From Dyadobacter sp. 3J3 (GTDB lineage: Bacteria > Bacteroidota > Bacteroidia > Cytophagales > Spirosomataceae): a DNA stretch of 64,000 bases. The position numbers and the translations under genes are program-made. The stretch covers positions 124,001 through 188,000 of the forward strand of contig NZ_VTOL01000007.1 in assembly GCF_009801115.1 (NCBI RefSeq). The letters are read 5' to 3'. Shown here piece after piece: positions 52,553 through 61,677 of this stretch (the stretch's first letter is position 1; each line of letters starts with the position of its first letter). Below the pieces are notes generated by a model. The model made no database searches, had not been told where the DNA came from, and saw only the letters and a list, made by a program, of their open reading frames with translations.

Positions 52553-53212
52553 TTATTGTTGCTTACAAGATCTCAGCAAAATACTTCTCGCCTCGGGCCC
52601 CATATTAAATAATAAATCGACGATACTTAAATTACTTACAAAATCATTCCCAAACGTCTGATAGTATGAAATTGGCTGATAATATTTACCAATATTTTTA
52701 TTTTTTTTATCATTAATTAACGATAAGTCGTCAATTACGCTGGAATCGCCATTTGATGGTACTGACAAATTGTACCGAACCTCTTTCTTAATCCCCAACA
52801 ATCTAAGACAAATTGTCAATAATTCATAATTTAAGTCTACAAGAAATTCAGGTTTCTTATTAAAAACGTTATGAAGTTCGTCTGAATAAAATTCAAAATA
52901 GGGAGACTTTCCGTATGCTGATCTCAAACAGCCCCAATGCCGTCGTATCCAGTCCTGGCTGTAATCTATTCTTATATCCTTTGTAGGGGCATATTGAGCA
53001 TATCCCTTTACAGGAACGGTCAAAGTATCTGTTTTATTCGTTGTTAAAACACTGCAACGATTCCTGAAAGTCTGTTTAATATACCTTTCATTAATATCAA
53101 TCCAGATAACTTCATTACATAAAATACAAGTAAAATATTCGAGACAAGGAAGGTATTGCAATTCAATCCTTACTATTCTTCCAGGTTGACTGTTTGTAAT
53201 AATTTCAGGCAC
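52553..53212 (-). CDS. WbqC-like family protein
   Basis: This protein of about 219 residues resembles the WbqC family linked to O-antigen and surface glycan loci. Recognisable segments are IELQYLPCLEYF, YIKQTFRNRCSVL, LTVPVKG, DYSQDWIRRHWGCLRSAYGKSPYF, YYQTFGNDFVSNLSIVDLLFNMGPEA. The biochemical role is not firmly established. The start was set to GTG 53212; the longer frame begins with a TTG at 53245. Confidence 0.82.
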   Translation of the reverse strand: MPEIITNSQPGRIVRIELQYLPCLEYFTCILCNEVIWIDINERYIKQTFRNRCSVLTTNKTDTLTVPVKGYAQYAPTKDIRIDYSQDWIRRHWGCLRSAYGKSPYFEFYSDELHNVFNKKPEFLVDLNYELLTICLRLLGIKKEVRYNLSVPSNGDSSVIDDLSLINDKKNKNIGKYYQPISYYQTFGNDFVSNLSIVDLLFNMGPEARSILLRSCKQQ

Positions 53213-53312
53213 TATAAATATGGTAAAGCGGATTGATATTATCAAAAAAATGATAACAATTATTTAACGGGATTTATTTAGTTCTATTTAAACTTAATAA
53301 ATTATTATTTAA

Positions 53313-53939
53313 TTATAGAAATAGGCTCGCATCTCCTAATCCTTCCCTGATTACTTCAAAATTATCATTGGTAGCAAGCACAATCGTGGAAGCAATATTA
53401 CCACCGTATCCACCATCGATCACAATATCAACCTGGTGCTGAAATTTTTCATAAATCAATTCAGGATCAGTAGCATACTCAATTATTTCGTCATCGTCTT
53501 TGATTGAAGTTGTTACTATCGGATTACCAAGTTCTTTTACGATCAGACGGGGAATTAAATTGTCCGGCACACGGATACCAACCGTTTTTTTGTTAGTGTT
53601 CAACAATTTTGGAACCTGGTTGTTGGCGTCAAGAATAAAAGTGTAAGGTCCGGGCAGAACTCTTTTCATCATTTTGAAGGCAGAATTGCCAACCCTGGCA
53701 TAATCTGCGATATGGCTCAGATCATAACAGATAAATGAAAAGTCATTTTTCTGTGCTTTGATTCCTTTGATGCGTGCGATTTTCTCTACGGCACGGGTAT
53801 TAAAAATATCGCAACCCAGACCATAAATTGTATCAGTAGGATAAATAACCAGACCACCGTCACGGAGGCAATCTACTACCTGACGTATTTTTCTTTCGTC
53901 AGGATTTTCCGGGTATATTCGAATTAATTCTGCTGGCAT
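53313..53939 (-). CDS. L-threonylcarbamoyladenylate synthase (Sua5/YciO/YrdC)
   Basis: This 208-residue YrdC-fold enzyme makes threonylcarbamoyl-AMP from threonine, bicarbonate and ATP, the first step of t6A tRNA modification. Motifs are GGLVIYPTDTIYGLGCDIF, the KNDFSFICYDLSHIADYA segment, PGPYTFIL, VGIRVPDN and STIVLATN. It lacks the Sua5 C-terminal domain, so it is the short form (TsaC or YciO type); YciO-type function cannot be excluded. Confidence 0.9.
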   Translation of the reverse strand: MPAELIRIYPENPDERKIRQVVDCLRDGGLVIYPTDTIYGLGCDIFNTRAVEKIARIKGIKAQKNDFSFICYDLSHIADYARVGNSAFKMMKRVLPGPYTFILDANNQVPKLLNTNKKTVGIRVPDNLIPRLIVKELGNPIVTTSIKDDDEIIEYATDPELIYEKFQHQVDIVIDGGYGGNIASTIVLATNDNFEVIREGLGDASLFL

Positions 53940-53968
53940 AGTATGTACTATTTTAGCATATTAACACT

Positions 53969-54964
53969 TCAAAATGCCAAAACCTCCCTGCTATGGACTT
54001 TTTTTCGTAAATAATTCAGATAAAACCTATACAAACTATTCACCGGCAAGTGCATACGGCATAACATTACAATCATTTCAGTAGCGATTCCCGGGTTTTC
54101 TATGTAGTTCAGAAGCGTTCGGAACCGGAGTGCAAGTTCAAATTCCTGGGCATAAAAACACTTTCGGATAAAAGTTCTTATTCTTGCTGCCAGCAAATCA
54201 AATTCTTCCTGATCTCTGTTTAGTTCATAAGCTTTATTACAAACGATAAAACAGGTCTGAAGCAGACTGTTTCCTTTTTTATAAATTTGGGTACTCAAAG
54301 AACCGGGAACATTTCTTTTTCTGGTCAGCACTTCATCCAGATAAAAATATTTATACTTCACCGCCGATCTTACCCAAAGGTCGAAATCTTCAAAATCAAG
54401 AGACTCATCATATCCACCAATTTCTGTCAGCATTTTGGTACGCATCATCATGGTTGGTGTACAAATAAAATATTTTTCCAAAATGCTTTTATAAACATCT
54501 CCCGAAGGTACAGGCTTCTCAGCTTTTAGCTTTGTATCAACCGAATAATGGAAGTTCAGGACTTCTCCATTGGCGTCAATGTATTGAGCATTTGAAAAAA
54601 CAACACCATAGTCCTCTCCTAAATTTTCAAGAGCAAGCACCTGATGTGCAATCCGGCCCGGCATCATAATATCATCGGCCGCGAGGTCAATAATATATTT
54701 ACCTTTTGCCAGAGCAAGACCCTGGTTAAAAGCACGGCATAATCCGATATTTTCCGGATTTTTAATAACAGTAAATTCCGGAAAATCGGATACAATATTT
54801 TCTATTAAAGCTACTGTTCCGTCTGTACTGGCGTTGTCTATTACGACAATCTGAAGATTTGGATAAGTCTGGGCAAAAATTGAGCCCAAAGTTTCCGCAA
54901 TATACTTCCCCTGGTTAAAAGCGGTTAAAACCACCGTTACCAAAGGCTCATCAATGTCGCTCAT
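53969..54964 (-). CDS. Family 2 glycosyltransferase
   Basis: This 331-residue GT-A glycosyltransferase starts with VTVVLTAFNQGKYIAETLGSIFAQTYP. The nucleotide-sugar site is VVIDNASTDGT, the metal motif is the DDIMMPG region (AADDIM) and the acceptor helix follows FEDFDLWVR. No transmembrane segment is present, so it acts on the cytoplasmic face of the membrane. It probably adds sugar to a surface polysaccharide; the WbqC-like gene nearby supports this. Confidence 0.9.
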   Translation of the reverse strand: MSDIDEPLVTVVLTAFNQGKYIAETLGSIFAQTYPNLQIVVIDNASTDGTVALIENIVSDFPEFTVIKNPENIGLCRAFNQGLALAKGKYIIDLAADDIMMPGRIAHQVLALENLGEDYGVVFSNAQYIDANGEVLNFHYSVDTKLKAEKPVPSGDVYKSILEKYFICTPTMMMRTKMLTEIGGYDESLDFEDFDLWVRSAVKYKYFYLDEVLTRKRNVPGSLSTQIYKKGNSLLQTCFIVCNKAYELNRDQEEFDLLAARIRTFIRKCFYAQEFELALRFRTLLNYIENPGIATEMIVMLCRMHLPVNSLYRFYLNYLRKKVHSREVLAF

Positions 54965-55085
54965 CTATCCCTTTTTTGTATAACCTGTCCAGACTGCTTT
55001 TGATCTTATACGAACAGGCACTCTAAAAGTCACAAACTTATGAGAGATAAAAAAAGAGAAAGTTGAGTACTTATTTAACGGTACT

Positions 55086-56009
55086 TCAGGACTTTGTCTT
55101 TAAAGCGTTATTTCTGGCCGAAGCAATGCCGGCATTAATTTCAAAACCAAAAATTAGAAGCAGCGCGAGCAGGTAAAACCAGATCATCAAGGCAATCATT
55201 GTTCCGATTGAACCATACAATTTATTGTATGAACTAAACCTGGACAGATAATATGAAAAACCATAAGTTGCTACCAAAATCAGAACCGAAGCAATCACAG
55301 AACCTATGTTGACAAAAGCATATCTTCTTCCCTGCGACGGGGCAAAACGATAAATAATTGCTATTGCTAACATCAAAGCGGCAAAACTGACAATATACCT
55401 CGTAAGGTTAAGTGACGAAACGATCCAGGTGTACCGTACAATATGCCAGTCACTAACAATTCCTTTGACCGCATCGCCGACAATAAGCAGCACAATCAAT
55501 AGGAACATTACGGCAACAAGAATAATTGTCAAAAGCAATGCAACGCCTCTTTGGGCGAGAAATCCTCTGGTATCCAGATCTTCATAAACCATGTCAAATG
55601 AGCGCATCAAAGACATCATGCCATTTGTGGACGTTGCAAGAGCAAGAATAAAACCAAATGACAAAACACTGTTTCTAGGTCTGCTGATAATATCTGTAAT
55701 GGTCTGACGAGCGTCCTGATAAATTCCACTTGGCAAAACTTCCTTTAAAATTCCCAGGATCTGATCATCAAGATTTTCGATGGGAATGTAGGGAACAAGG
55801 GTAAAAAGAAAAATAATTCCCGGAAAACAGGCAAGCGTTAAACTATAAGCAACCGCAGAAGCGCGCTGATCAATGTCATAACGGTGATTGTTTTTTCTAA
55901 TATTGGCAAGAATATCGTACAATGAAACGGTACCGCGAAAAAGCATCGTCGTTCGCAGCCAAATAATTAGCCGCTTGACTTGCCGGTTTTTCAACAGTCT
56001 TTCAAGCAT
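55086..56009 (-). CDS. YihY/BrkB family inner-membrane protein
   Basis: This 307-residue membrane protein of the YihY/BrkB (formerly RNase BN) family has about six transmembrane helices. The DQRASAVAYSLTLACFPGIIFLFTLVPYIP segment is the family signature. The N-terminus is basic, the C-terminus Arg/Lys-rich. The function is unsettled; the RNase BN label was a misassignment in E. coli. Confidence 0.92.
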   Translation of the reverse strand: MLERLLKNRQVKRLIIWLRTTMLFRGTVSLYDILANIRKNNHRYDIDQRASAVAYSLTLACFPGIIFLFTLVPYIPIENLDDQILGILKEVLPSGIYQDARQTITDIISRPRNSVLSFGFILALATSTNGMMSLMRSFDMVYEDLDTRGFLAQRGVALLLTIILVAVMFLLIVLLIVGDAVKGIVSDWHIVRYTWIVSSLNLTRYIVSFAALMLAIAIIYRFAPSQGRRYAFVNIGSVIASVLILVATYGFSYYLSRFSSYNKLYGSIGTMIALMIWFYLLALLLIFGFEINAGIASARNNALKTKS

Positions 56010-56024
56010 AACAGGCAGGTTTAT

Positions 56025-56441
56025 TTACAAAATCGGAAAATAAGGATTGAGTTTTTCCAGGAGTTCTGCCGGAGCAATGCAAAGTTTTGCGTTGTCCATT
56101 TTTTGAAAAACAAGTGTGGTTTCGCCCACGTTCAACAAAACATCGTCCTGGTTTCTAATCTCATACTCAAATACAACTCTCGTGCCCGGCAATTTTTGCA
56201 TCAGTACCTTGATCGTAAGCTCGTCGTCATAGCGAGCCGGTTTTATGTATCTGGACTTATTTTCGTAAACGGGCATCATCACGCCCGTTTCTTCCATTTC
56301 CTTATAACTAAATCCGACGCTGCGCAAAGCTTCGACGCGTCCGATTTCATAATACCTCGCATAATTTCCGTAATATACATAACCCATTTGATCGGTATCA
56401 GCATAACGGACTCTTATCCCTTTGACTTCGTAAGCGAACAT
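56025..56441 (-). CDS. Acyl-CoA thioesterase (4HBT / YbgC-like)
   Basis: This 138-residue hot-dog-fold thioesterase has the motif VRYADTDQMGYVYYGNYARYYE, in which the aspartate (TDQMG) is catalytic and the following Gly-Asn-Tyr form the substrate pocket. It hydrolyses acyl-CoA or acyl-ACP in the cytoplasm. It starts 55 bases after mltG ends and stops 15 bases before the BrkB gene. Confidence 0.93.
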   Translation of the reverse strand: MFAYEVKGIRVRYADTDQMGYVYYGNYARYYEIGRVEALRSVGFSYKEMEETGVMMPVYENKSRYIKPARYDDELTIKVLMQKLPGTRVVFEYEIRNQDDVLLNVGETTLVFQKMDNAKLCIAPAELLEKLNPYFPIL

Positions 56442-56496
56442 TCTGTATTGATTATTAGACGTTTGTCTTCAAAATAAAAAACGTACGTCTGGAAAC

Positions 56497-57534
56497 TTAT
56501 TTCATTATTTTAAGCCTGTTCAGTTCCGCCTGGTACATACGGGCGTTGTTCAGGTGATCTTCGTAGGTTTTTGCAAAAGCATGGTACCCCGACAAATCCG
56601 CTTTCGCGCACATGTAAAGAAAATCATGTTTGCTATAATTCAAAACCGCATCAAGAGAATTGAAATCTGCTACACGGATTGGTCCAGGAGGCAAGCCCGT
56701 ATTTACATAGGTATTATAAGGCGATTTTACACGAAGCTGCTCGTTCAAAATACGTTTGATAGCAAAATCCTGCAAAGCATATTTAATCGTCGGATCGGCT
56801 TGTAAAGGCATTGCGGCATTCAAACGATTGATATACAAACCTGCAACCATTGGCCTTTCATCCACTTTTCTGGCTTGCTCTTCTTCCACAATAGAAGCCA
56901 GAATGGAAACCTGAACGGGCGTTAAACCAATCGTTTTTGCTTTTGATACACGTTCGGCATTCCAGTATTTTTTATACTCGCTATGCATTCTGTCAAGGAA
57001 TTTTTCAGGTCCTGTTGTCCAGAAAATATCATAGGTATTTGGTAAAAACATAGAAACAATCGTCGCTGTATCCAGTCCGTATTTTTTACAAACTTCCTCA
57101 CTATTCATCGCCTGACGGAATTTATCCTCGCCAAACTCAAAACGGTTACCTATCCTTTTGATCAGATCCTCTTTCAGCCTGATATTATTAAAAGTGAGTT
57201 TTACAGGATCCTGAATACCTGAAAGAAGTTTTTTAACACCTCTGTAATTACTCGTTTCGGGTTTGATCACATACCTTCCCGGTTTTACATTTTCGGTGTA
57301 TTTTAAAAGTTTTGCAACAAAACGGAACGAGATATTATCATTGATTACTTTATGCTTGTCCAATGAATCCAGAACGGTCTGATACGTTGCTCCCTCAGGA
57401 ATTAACAGAGCAAAACTTTCCTTTGATTCAACCTGCAAATTTGGTGTTCTGAAAATTTGCCAAAAGTAAAAAGTGAAAGTTGTTGTAAGAATTGCAATGA
57501 CTAAAAACAATCCTACTTTGAAATTACGAGACAT
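56497..57534 (-). CDS. mltG: Endolytic transglycosylase MltG
   Basis: This 345-residue YceG-like protein cleaves nascent glycan strands and so ends their polymerisation. An N-terminal transmembrane helix (VGLFLVIAILTTTFTFYFWQIF) anchors it, followed by a LysM-like region and the YceG domain with the catalytic glutamate in ASIVEEEQARKVDERPMVAGLYINRL and TNTGLPPGPI-like YVNTGLPPGPIRVA. It acts in the periplasm together with class A PBPs, two of which lie in this window. Confidence 0.95.
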   Translation of the reverse strand: MSRNFKVGLFLVIAILTTTFTFYFWQIFRTPNLQVESKESFALLIPEGATYQTVLDSLDKHKVINDNISFRFVAKLLKYTENVKPGRYVIKPETSNYRGVKKLLSGIQDPVKLTFNNIRLKEDLIKRIGNRFEFGEDKFRQAMNSEEVCKKYGLDTATIVSMFLPNTYDIFWTTGPEKFLDRMHSEYKKYWNAERVSKAKTIGLTPVQVSILASIVEEEQARKVDERPMVAGLYINRLNAAMPLQADPTIKYALQDFAIKRILNEQLRVKSPYNTYVNTGLPPGPIRVADFNSLDAVLNYSKHDFLYMCAKADLSGYHAFAKTYEDHLNNARMYQAELNRLKIMK

Positions 57535-57606
57535 ATATTGAATACGAAGTTTTTAAAAACAACCAACCAAATCGGCAGCTGCAACTATTGACATTACTAT
57601 TTATTG

Positions 57607-58689
57607 TTAATCAATCCTGTTTTCAAATGCGATACTGAAACGTTTTGCCAATTCTGCAAGCGATTCCACAACAGGCTGCAAAAGCGAAATTCCTTCCACA
57701 CTTCGGATGGCTTCCATTTCACGTTCAGGGTCTCCGGGAATAATAACCGATTTCCCTTCAACAGCTCTCGCTCCTCTGAAAGCGCGTATCCACTTATCCA
57801 TATCATGTTTGAATTCATCAGCCGGTCGAAATCCGTCAACACGCATAGCGCCTAAAAAGTGTCCGGTACCCAGTCCAACTCCTTCCTTAGCACTCATAAA
57901 ACCTGCGGTCGCAAAAGGTGGAACCCAGGGCCCAAAATTAGCACCCGAAAGTACGCCTGAAAATATATCCACAATAGCTCCCAAACCATATCCTTTATGA
58001 CTTCCATGTTCGCGATCAGAACCGAGTGGCAGCAAGCCTCCACCACTTTTTACTGCGTTGGAATCTGTTGTTGGTTTTCCTTCCGAATCTTGCGCCCAGC
58101 CTAATGGAGCAGGCAAACCTTTTCTTTGCAGAATTTCAAACTTACCATAAGCAACGGCTGTTGAGGCAAAATCAGCAACAAAAGCAGGTTCCTCAAAAGC
58201 CGGAACGGCAACAGCTAACGGATTTGTACCTAATAATTTATCCAATGAAAAAGTAGGTGTTACCAAAGGGGCAGCATTTGTCATAGTCCATCCAATCATA
58301 TCTTTTTGAAGCGCCAACATCGCGTGATAACCAGCAATACCAAAATGATTTGAATTCCGGACAGAAACCCAACCCGATCCCACTTTCTCCGCTTTTTCCA
58401 TCGCAATTTCCATCGCTTTTGGAGCTACTACCAATCCTAAACCTCTGTCTCCATCCACCACGGCCGTACTTGGCGTTTCGTAGACAACCTTTACATCAGG
58501 CGTTGGATTCAGCCTTCCATTATCATATAAACGGACATATCCGGCCAGACGCGCGATTCCATGCGAATCAACTCCTCTTAAATCTGCACTAATTAGTACA
58601 GTGGAAGCCAAAGCAGCTTCCTCGGCCGAACATCCGATAGCCAGAAAAACTTCCTCCGTGAAATGTTTTAAGTATTCAGCCTGGTACAT
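57607..58689 (-). CDS. Ldh family oxidoreductase (malate/L-lactate dehydrogenase type)
   Basis: This 360-residue NAD(P)-dependent enzyme is of the malate/L-lactate/ureidoglycolate dehydrogenase family, which is unrelated to classical LDH. Typical segments are LRGVDSHGIARLAGYVRLY, VDGDRGLGLVVAPKAMEIAMEKA, SNHFGIAGYHAMLAL, LGTNPLAVAVP and KGYGLGAIVDIFSGVLSGA. It is cytoplasmic. The substrate cannot be fixed; candidates include lactate, malate, sulfolactate and 2,3-diketogulonate-type acids. Confidence 0.9.
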   Translation of the reverse strand: MYQAEYLKHFTEEVFLAIGCSAEEAALASTVLISADLRGVDSHGIARLAGYVRLYDNGRLNPTPDVKVVYETPSTAVVDGDRGLGLVVAPKAMEIAMEKAEKVGSGWVSVRNSNHFGIAGYHAMLALQKDMIGWTMTNAAPLVTPTFSLDKLLGTNPLAVAVPAFEEPAFVADFASTAVAYGKFEILQRKGLPAPLGWAQDSEGKPTTDSNAVKSGGGLLPLGSDREHGSHKGYGLGAIVDIFSGVLSGANFGPWVPPFATAGFMSAKEGVGLGTGHFLGAMRVDGFRPADEFKHDMDKWIRAFRGARAVEGKSVIIPGDPEREMEAIRSVEGISLLQPVVESLAELAKRFSIAFENRID

Positions 58690-58960
58690 ATACGTTTACT
58701 AAATGAATTGTCAAAATCTTCTAATAGTGATGCAAAAATCTAAATTTTGCGACTTAGCGGATGCAAATATCTGCATTCATCGTCCAGCTTACAATACTTA
58801 TGTATATTGATAAGGGTTTTACTTTCCGGATCACAATAAAAAAGCTTTTGGTGATCGTACAAATTTGAACTTAAAACCATCAAAAACCGTAGTTTAAACA
58901 GGTGTTAGCGGAGATTTCTACTTCCGCAAAAAATAATACAGCATGTTAGAATAAATTTTA
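58690..58960. other. Divergent promoter region, no gene seen
   Basis: These 271 bases separate the Ldh gene from the DUF502 gene. They contain short imperfect palindromes such as GCAAAA/TTTTGC near 58732-58750 and GCGGA/TCCGC near 58908-58927. No ORF or RNA gene is recognised. Confidence 0.5.
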
Positions 58961-59587
58961 ATGGAAATTAAAAATACTTTCCTCAAACGCATACTAAGCT
59001 ACTTTATCCGTGGCCTGGTTCTGGTCGCTCCGCTATATGTTACCGTTATCATTATTGGTAGTGCGGTCGAGTTCCTCGATAATATTATCCCGATTAACAT
59101 CCCAATTTCCGGAAATCAGACAGTCTATCTACCAGGTCTTGGTGTGCTGATAATTCTGACCAGCATTATTCTGCTCGGTTTTATTTTTTCAACGATCATT
59201 CCCCAGTCATTTTTCAAATTTACCGAAGGCATCATGCGGCGTATACCGCTCGTGAGCCTGATCTACTATTCAATCAAAGATCTGGTAATAGCTTTTGTCG
59301 GGGATAAGAAAAAATTCAATCAGCCTGTTTTGGTTACGATGTACAAAGAAACCGGGATTAAGAAAATCGGTTTTATTACGCAAACTGATTTAAGTCATTT
59401 GCATATTCATGATCATGTCGCGGTTTACATGCCGCTTTCTTATGCACTTTCAGGAGAATTATTTATCGTTCCATCCGAAAACGTTTCCATACTGGATGCC
59501 AAGTCTACGGATGTCATGAAAATGCTGGTGTCCGGCGGCGTTTCATTGAAGGTTCCTCCGCATGAAGAAGTGACTGATGAGGAGTAA
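58961..59587 (+). CDS. DUF502 membrane protein
   Basis: This 208-residue inner-membrane protein has two or more helices (LVLVAPLYVTVIIIGSAVEFL and VLIILTSIILLGFIF) followed by a soluble beta-rich C-terminal domain. YFIRGLVLVAPLYVTV and TIIPQSFFKFTEGIMRRIPLVSLIYYSIKDL are characteristic of DUF502 proteins. The function is unknown; members are widespread and near envelope genes. Confidence 0.9.
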   Translation: MEIKNTFLKRILSYFIRGLVLVAPLYVTVIIIGSAVEFLDNIIPINIPISGNQTVYLPGLGVLIILTSIILLGFIFSTIIPQSFFKFTEGIMRRIPLVSLIYYSIKDLVIAFVGDKKKFNQPVLVTMYKETGIKKIGFITQTDLSHLHIHDHVAVYMPLSYALSGELFIVPSENVSILDAKSTDVMKMLVSGGVSLKVPPHEEVTDEE

Positions 59588-59647
59588 TCCTGTACTGTAA
59601 CCCCTAACAACAATGTAATCCGATTACCCGTTTAAAGAATGATTCCC

Positions 59648-59655
59648 TATCTTTG
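59648..59655 (+). promoter_or_regulatory. -7 promoter element (TATCTTTG)
   Basis: An exact TAnnTTTG match ends 19 bases before the start codon of the secreted protein gene at 59675. No clear -33 box. Confidence 0.55.
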
Positions 59656-59674
59656 AGCCTTTCTATTTTTCTTT

Positions 59675-60289
59675 ATGAGATCAGTTCTGACATTACTAAT
59701 TTTATTTATCCTGGGTAGTACCCCGGTTTGGGCACAGGATAATTACGACCCTAAAAAAGCCCTTTCCAGTGAAGAACTGTTTCTTAGACAAAGTGGTGAT
59801 AGTCGCGTAATTGGCGCTCCTGGGCAGAAATATCTGATTTTAGATGCTTCTCCACTGATTGGAGGATTTCACCGCTACCGTTTTTTTCCAGGTGATAACA
59901 TCAAATTCAGGATGAAAAACGAGACGATCAGATTTAACGAAACCATTGCAAATGTAACCGATTCGGCTTTTAGTATTGCTGTAATCAATGAGGCATTGGG
60001 ACAAATGACGTATCAGTCTATTCCGTTAAAGGAAATTAAACTTGTAAAAACACACCGTCGCATTCCTTTCATTTCTCAGGCGGCAACATTGCTTCCGTTG
60101 GCAGGATTGATCTACATTGGTGCTGATTTTTTCAACAAAGGAATTGATAATAAACGATATACGACGGACGCTTCCACTATAATTGTTGGTGGAGCTATCA
60201 TGGCTACCGGATTTATTTGTTATAAAATGACTTTTTCCACCTTGAAAATCAATGGTAGAAATAAGTTAAAAATATTAGAAACATATTAA
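59675..60289 (+). CDS. Secreted/membrane protein of unknown function
   Basis: This 204-residue protein has a signal peptide ending TPVWAQ. The middle part is beta-rich, and two C-terminal hydrophobic segments (AATLLPLAGLIYIGADFF, TIIVGGAIMATGFICYKMTF) suggest membrane association. The family is not recognised. It has its own promoter element upstream, and an aroA promoter element lies downstream, so it is probably a single-gene unit. Confidence 0.75.
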   Translation: MRSVLTLLILFILGSTPVWAQDNYDPKKALSSEELFLRQSGDSRVIGAPGQKYLILDASPLIGGFHRYRFFPGDNIKFRMKNETIRFNETIANVTDSAFSIAVINEALGQMTYQSIPLKEIKLVKTHRRIPFISQAATLLPLAGLIYIGADFFNKGIDNKRYTTDASTIIVGGAIMATGFICYKMTFSTLKINGRNKLKILETY

Positions 60290-60331
60290 AATTCAAGGCT
60301 AAAACCTTCAATTACACGCTGCTCACGGCAA

Positions 60332-60339
60332 TAATTTTG
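60332..60339 (+). promoter_or_regulatory. -7 promoter element of aroA (TAATTTTG)
   Basis: TAATTTTG fits TAnnTTTG and lies 20 bases before the GTG start of aroA. Confidence 0.45.
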
Positions 60340-60358
60340 AATCTGAAATAATACTATT

Positions 60359-61603
60359 GTGAAATCCATTCTTGTACATCCCCCGCAAAAATCAATTCGT
60401 GCCGAAATCAAACTGGCAGCATCTAAAAGTGAATGCAACCGCGCTTTAATTATTAATGCATTAACTGATTTTCAATGCGAGCTTTCCAATATTTCGGAAG
60501 CACGCGATTCTCAGACAATGTTACGATTGTTGAAATCGGATGATGCTGTGGCCGATGTAATTGATGCCGGTACAACCATGCGTTTCCTGACTGCTTATTT
60601 TACTGTTACAAATCAGAAAAAACGCATGACCGGAACACCGCGTATGTGCGAGCGCCCAATTGGAATTCTAGTTGATGCATTAAGAACTTTGGGAGCTGAT
60701 ATTCAGTATGAAAATGTTCCGGGCTATCCACCAACACAAATAAATGGTTTTACGTACTCCGGTCAGAATGAGTTAAAAATCCGTGGTGATGTAAGCAGTC
60801 AGTACATTTCCGCTTTGCTTTTAATTGCTCCCTCTTTGCCGGATGGAATAACGATTATTCTGGAAGGAGAAGTTGGTTCCCGTCCTTATATCGAAATGAC
60901 ATTGAAACAAATGGAATATTTCGGCATTATTTATGAGGCGGATTGGGAAGCAAATCGTATTGAAATAAAACCATCACAATATCAGCCAAAAAATTATGCA
61001 ATCGAATCTGATTGGTCAGGTGCGAGCTATTGGTATAGTATTGTTGCTTTGGCAGAAGATGCGGAAGTTGAGCTGCTTGGTTTGAAAGAAAATTCATTAC
61101 AAGGTGATAGTGATATCGTAAATATCATGGCACAACTTGGCGTACAAAGCACCTTCACGGAACGTGGTGTACTTTTGAAAAAAATTCCTGCTGCTGATTC
61201 CATTGCCTGGGATTTCACTAATTGTCCTGATCTTGCTCAAACCGTAGCCGTTTGCTGTGCAATGAAAAATATCCATTTGACCCTTACTGGAATTGAAAGT
61301 TTAAAAATTAAAGAAACAGATCGCGTTTTCGCTCTTCAGGAAGAACTCAAAAAACTGGGTGCTGAATTAAATGAGGTTGAAACGAATTTGAAATACGAAG
61401 TAGTAAAAAAACCGGATTGGACTGCCACTTCTGTTCCTTCCATATTCACTTATGATGATCACCGTATGGCGCTGGCTTTTGCACCTGTCGGTATGATTCA
61501 TGATATTATCATCGAAGAACCGGGCGTTGTAGTAAAATCTTATCCGGGATATTGGAATGACCTGGCAACTGTGACAACCTGGGAAGAATTGCAGTTGTCT
61601 TAA
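60359..61603 (+). CDS. aroA: 3-phosphoshikimate 1-carboxyvinyltransferase (EPSP synthase)
   Basis: EPSP synthase joins phosphoenolpyruvate to shikimate 3-phosphate in aromatic amino acid synthesis. At 414 residues it is slightly short. Motifs are AASKSECNRALIINAL (where many enzymes have KSxSxR), DAGTTMRFLTAYF, GTPRMCERPIG, GDVSSQYISALL and KIKETDRVFALQEELKKLGAEL. The GTG at 60359 is the start; no ATG is suitably placed. All catalytic regions appear present. Confidence 0.93.
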   Translation: MKSILVHPPQKSIRAEIKLAASKSECNRALIINALTDFQCELSNISEARDSQTMLRLLKSDDAVADVIDAGTTMRFLTAYFTVTNQKKRMTGTPRMCERPIGILVDALRTLGADIQYENVPGYPPTQINGFTYSGQNELKIRGDVSSQYISALLLIAPSLPDGITIILEGEVGSRPYIEMTLKQMEYFGIIYEADWEANRIEIKPSQYQPKNYAIESDWSGASYWYSIVALAEDAEVELLGLKENSLQGDSDIVNIMAQLGVQSTFTERGVLLKKIPAADSIAWDFTNCPDLAQTVAVCCAMKNIHLTLTGIESLKIKETDRVFALQEELKKLGAELNEVETNLKYEVVKKPDWTATSVPSIFTYDDHRMALAFAPVGMIHDIIIEEPGVVVKSYPGYWNDLATVTTWEELQLS

Positions 61604-61610
61604 TACACGT

Positions 61611-61656
61611 GAGGCCGTTATGTTATTTTCAAAATTGTTACTAGCTTAACGGCCTC
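61611..61656. other. Long-loop inverted repeat after aroA
   Basis: GAGGCCGTTA (61611-61620) and TAACGGCCTC (61647-61656) form a perfect 10-bp stem with a 26-base AT-rich loop just after the aroA stop. There is no U run, so it is a poor intrinsic terminator. Confidence 0.45.
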
Positions 61657-61677
61657 GCACACCACATTTATAAGTTT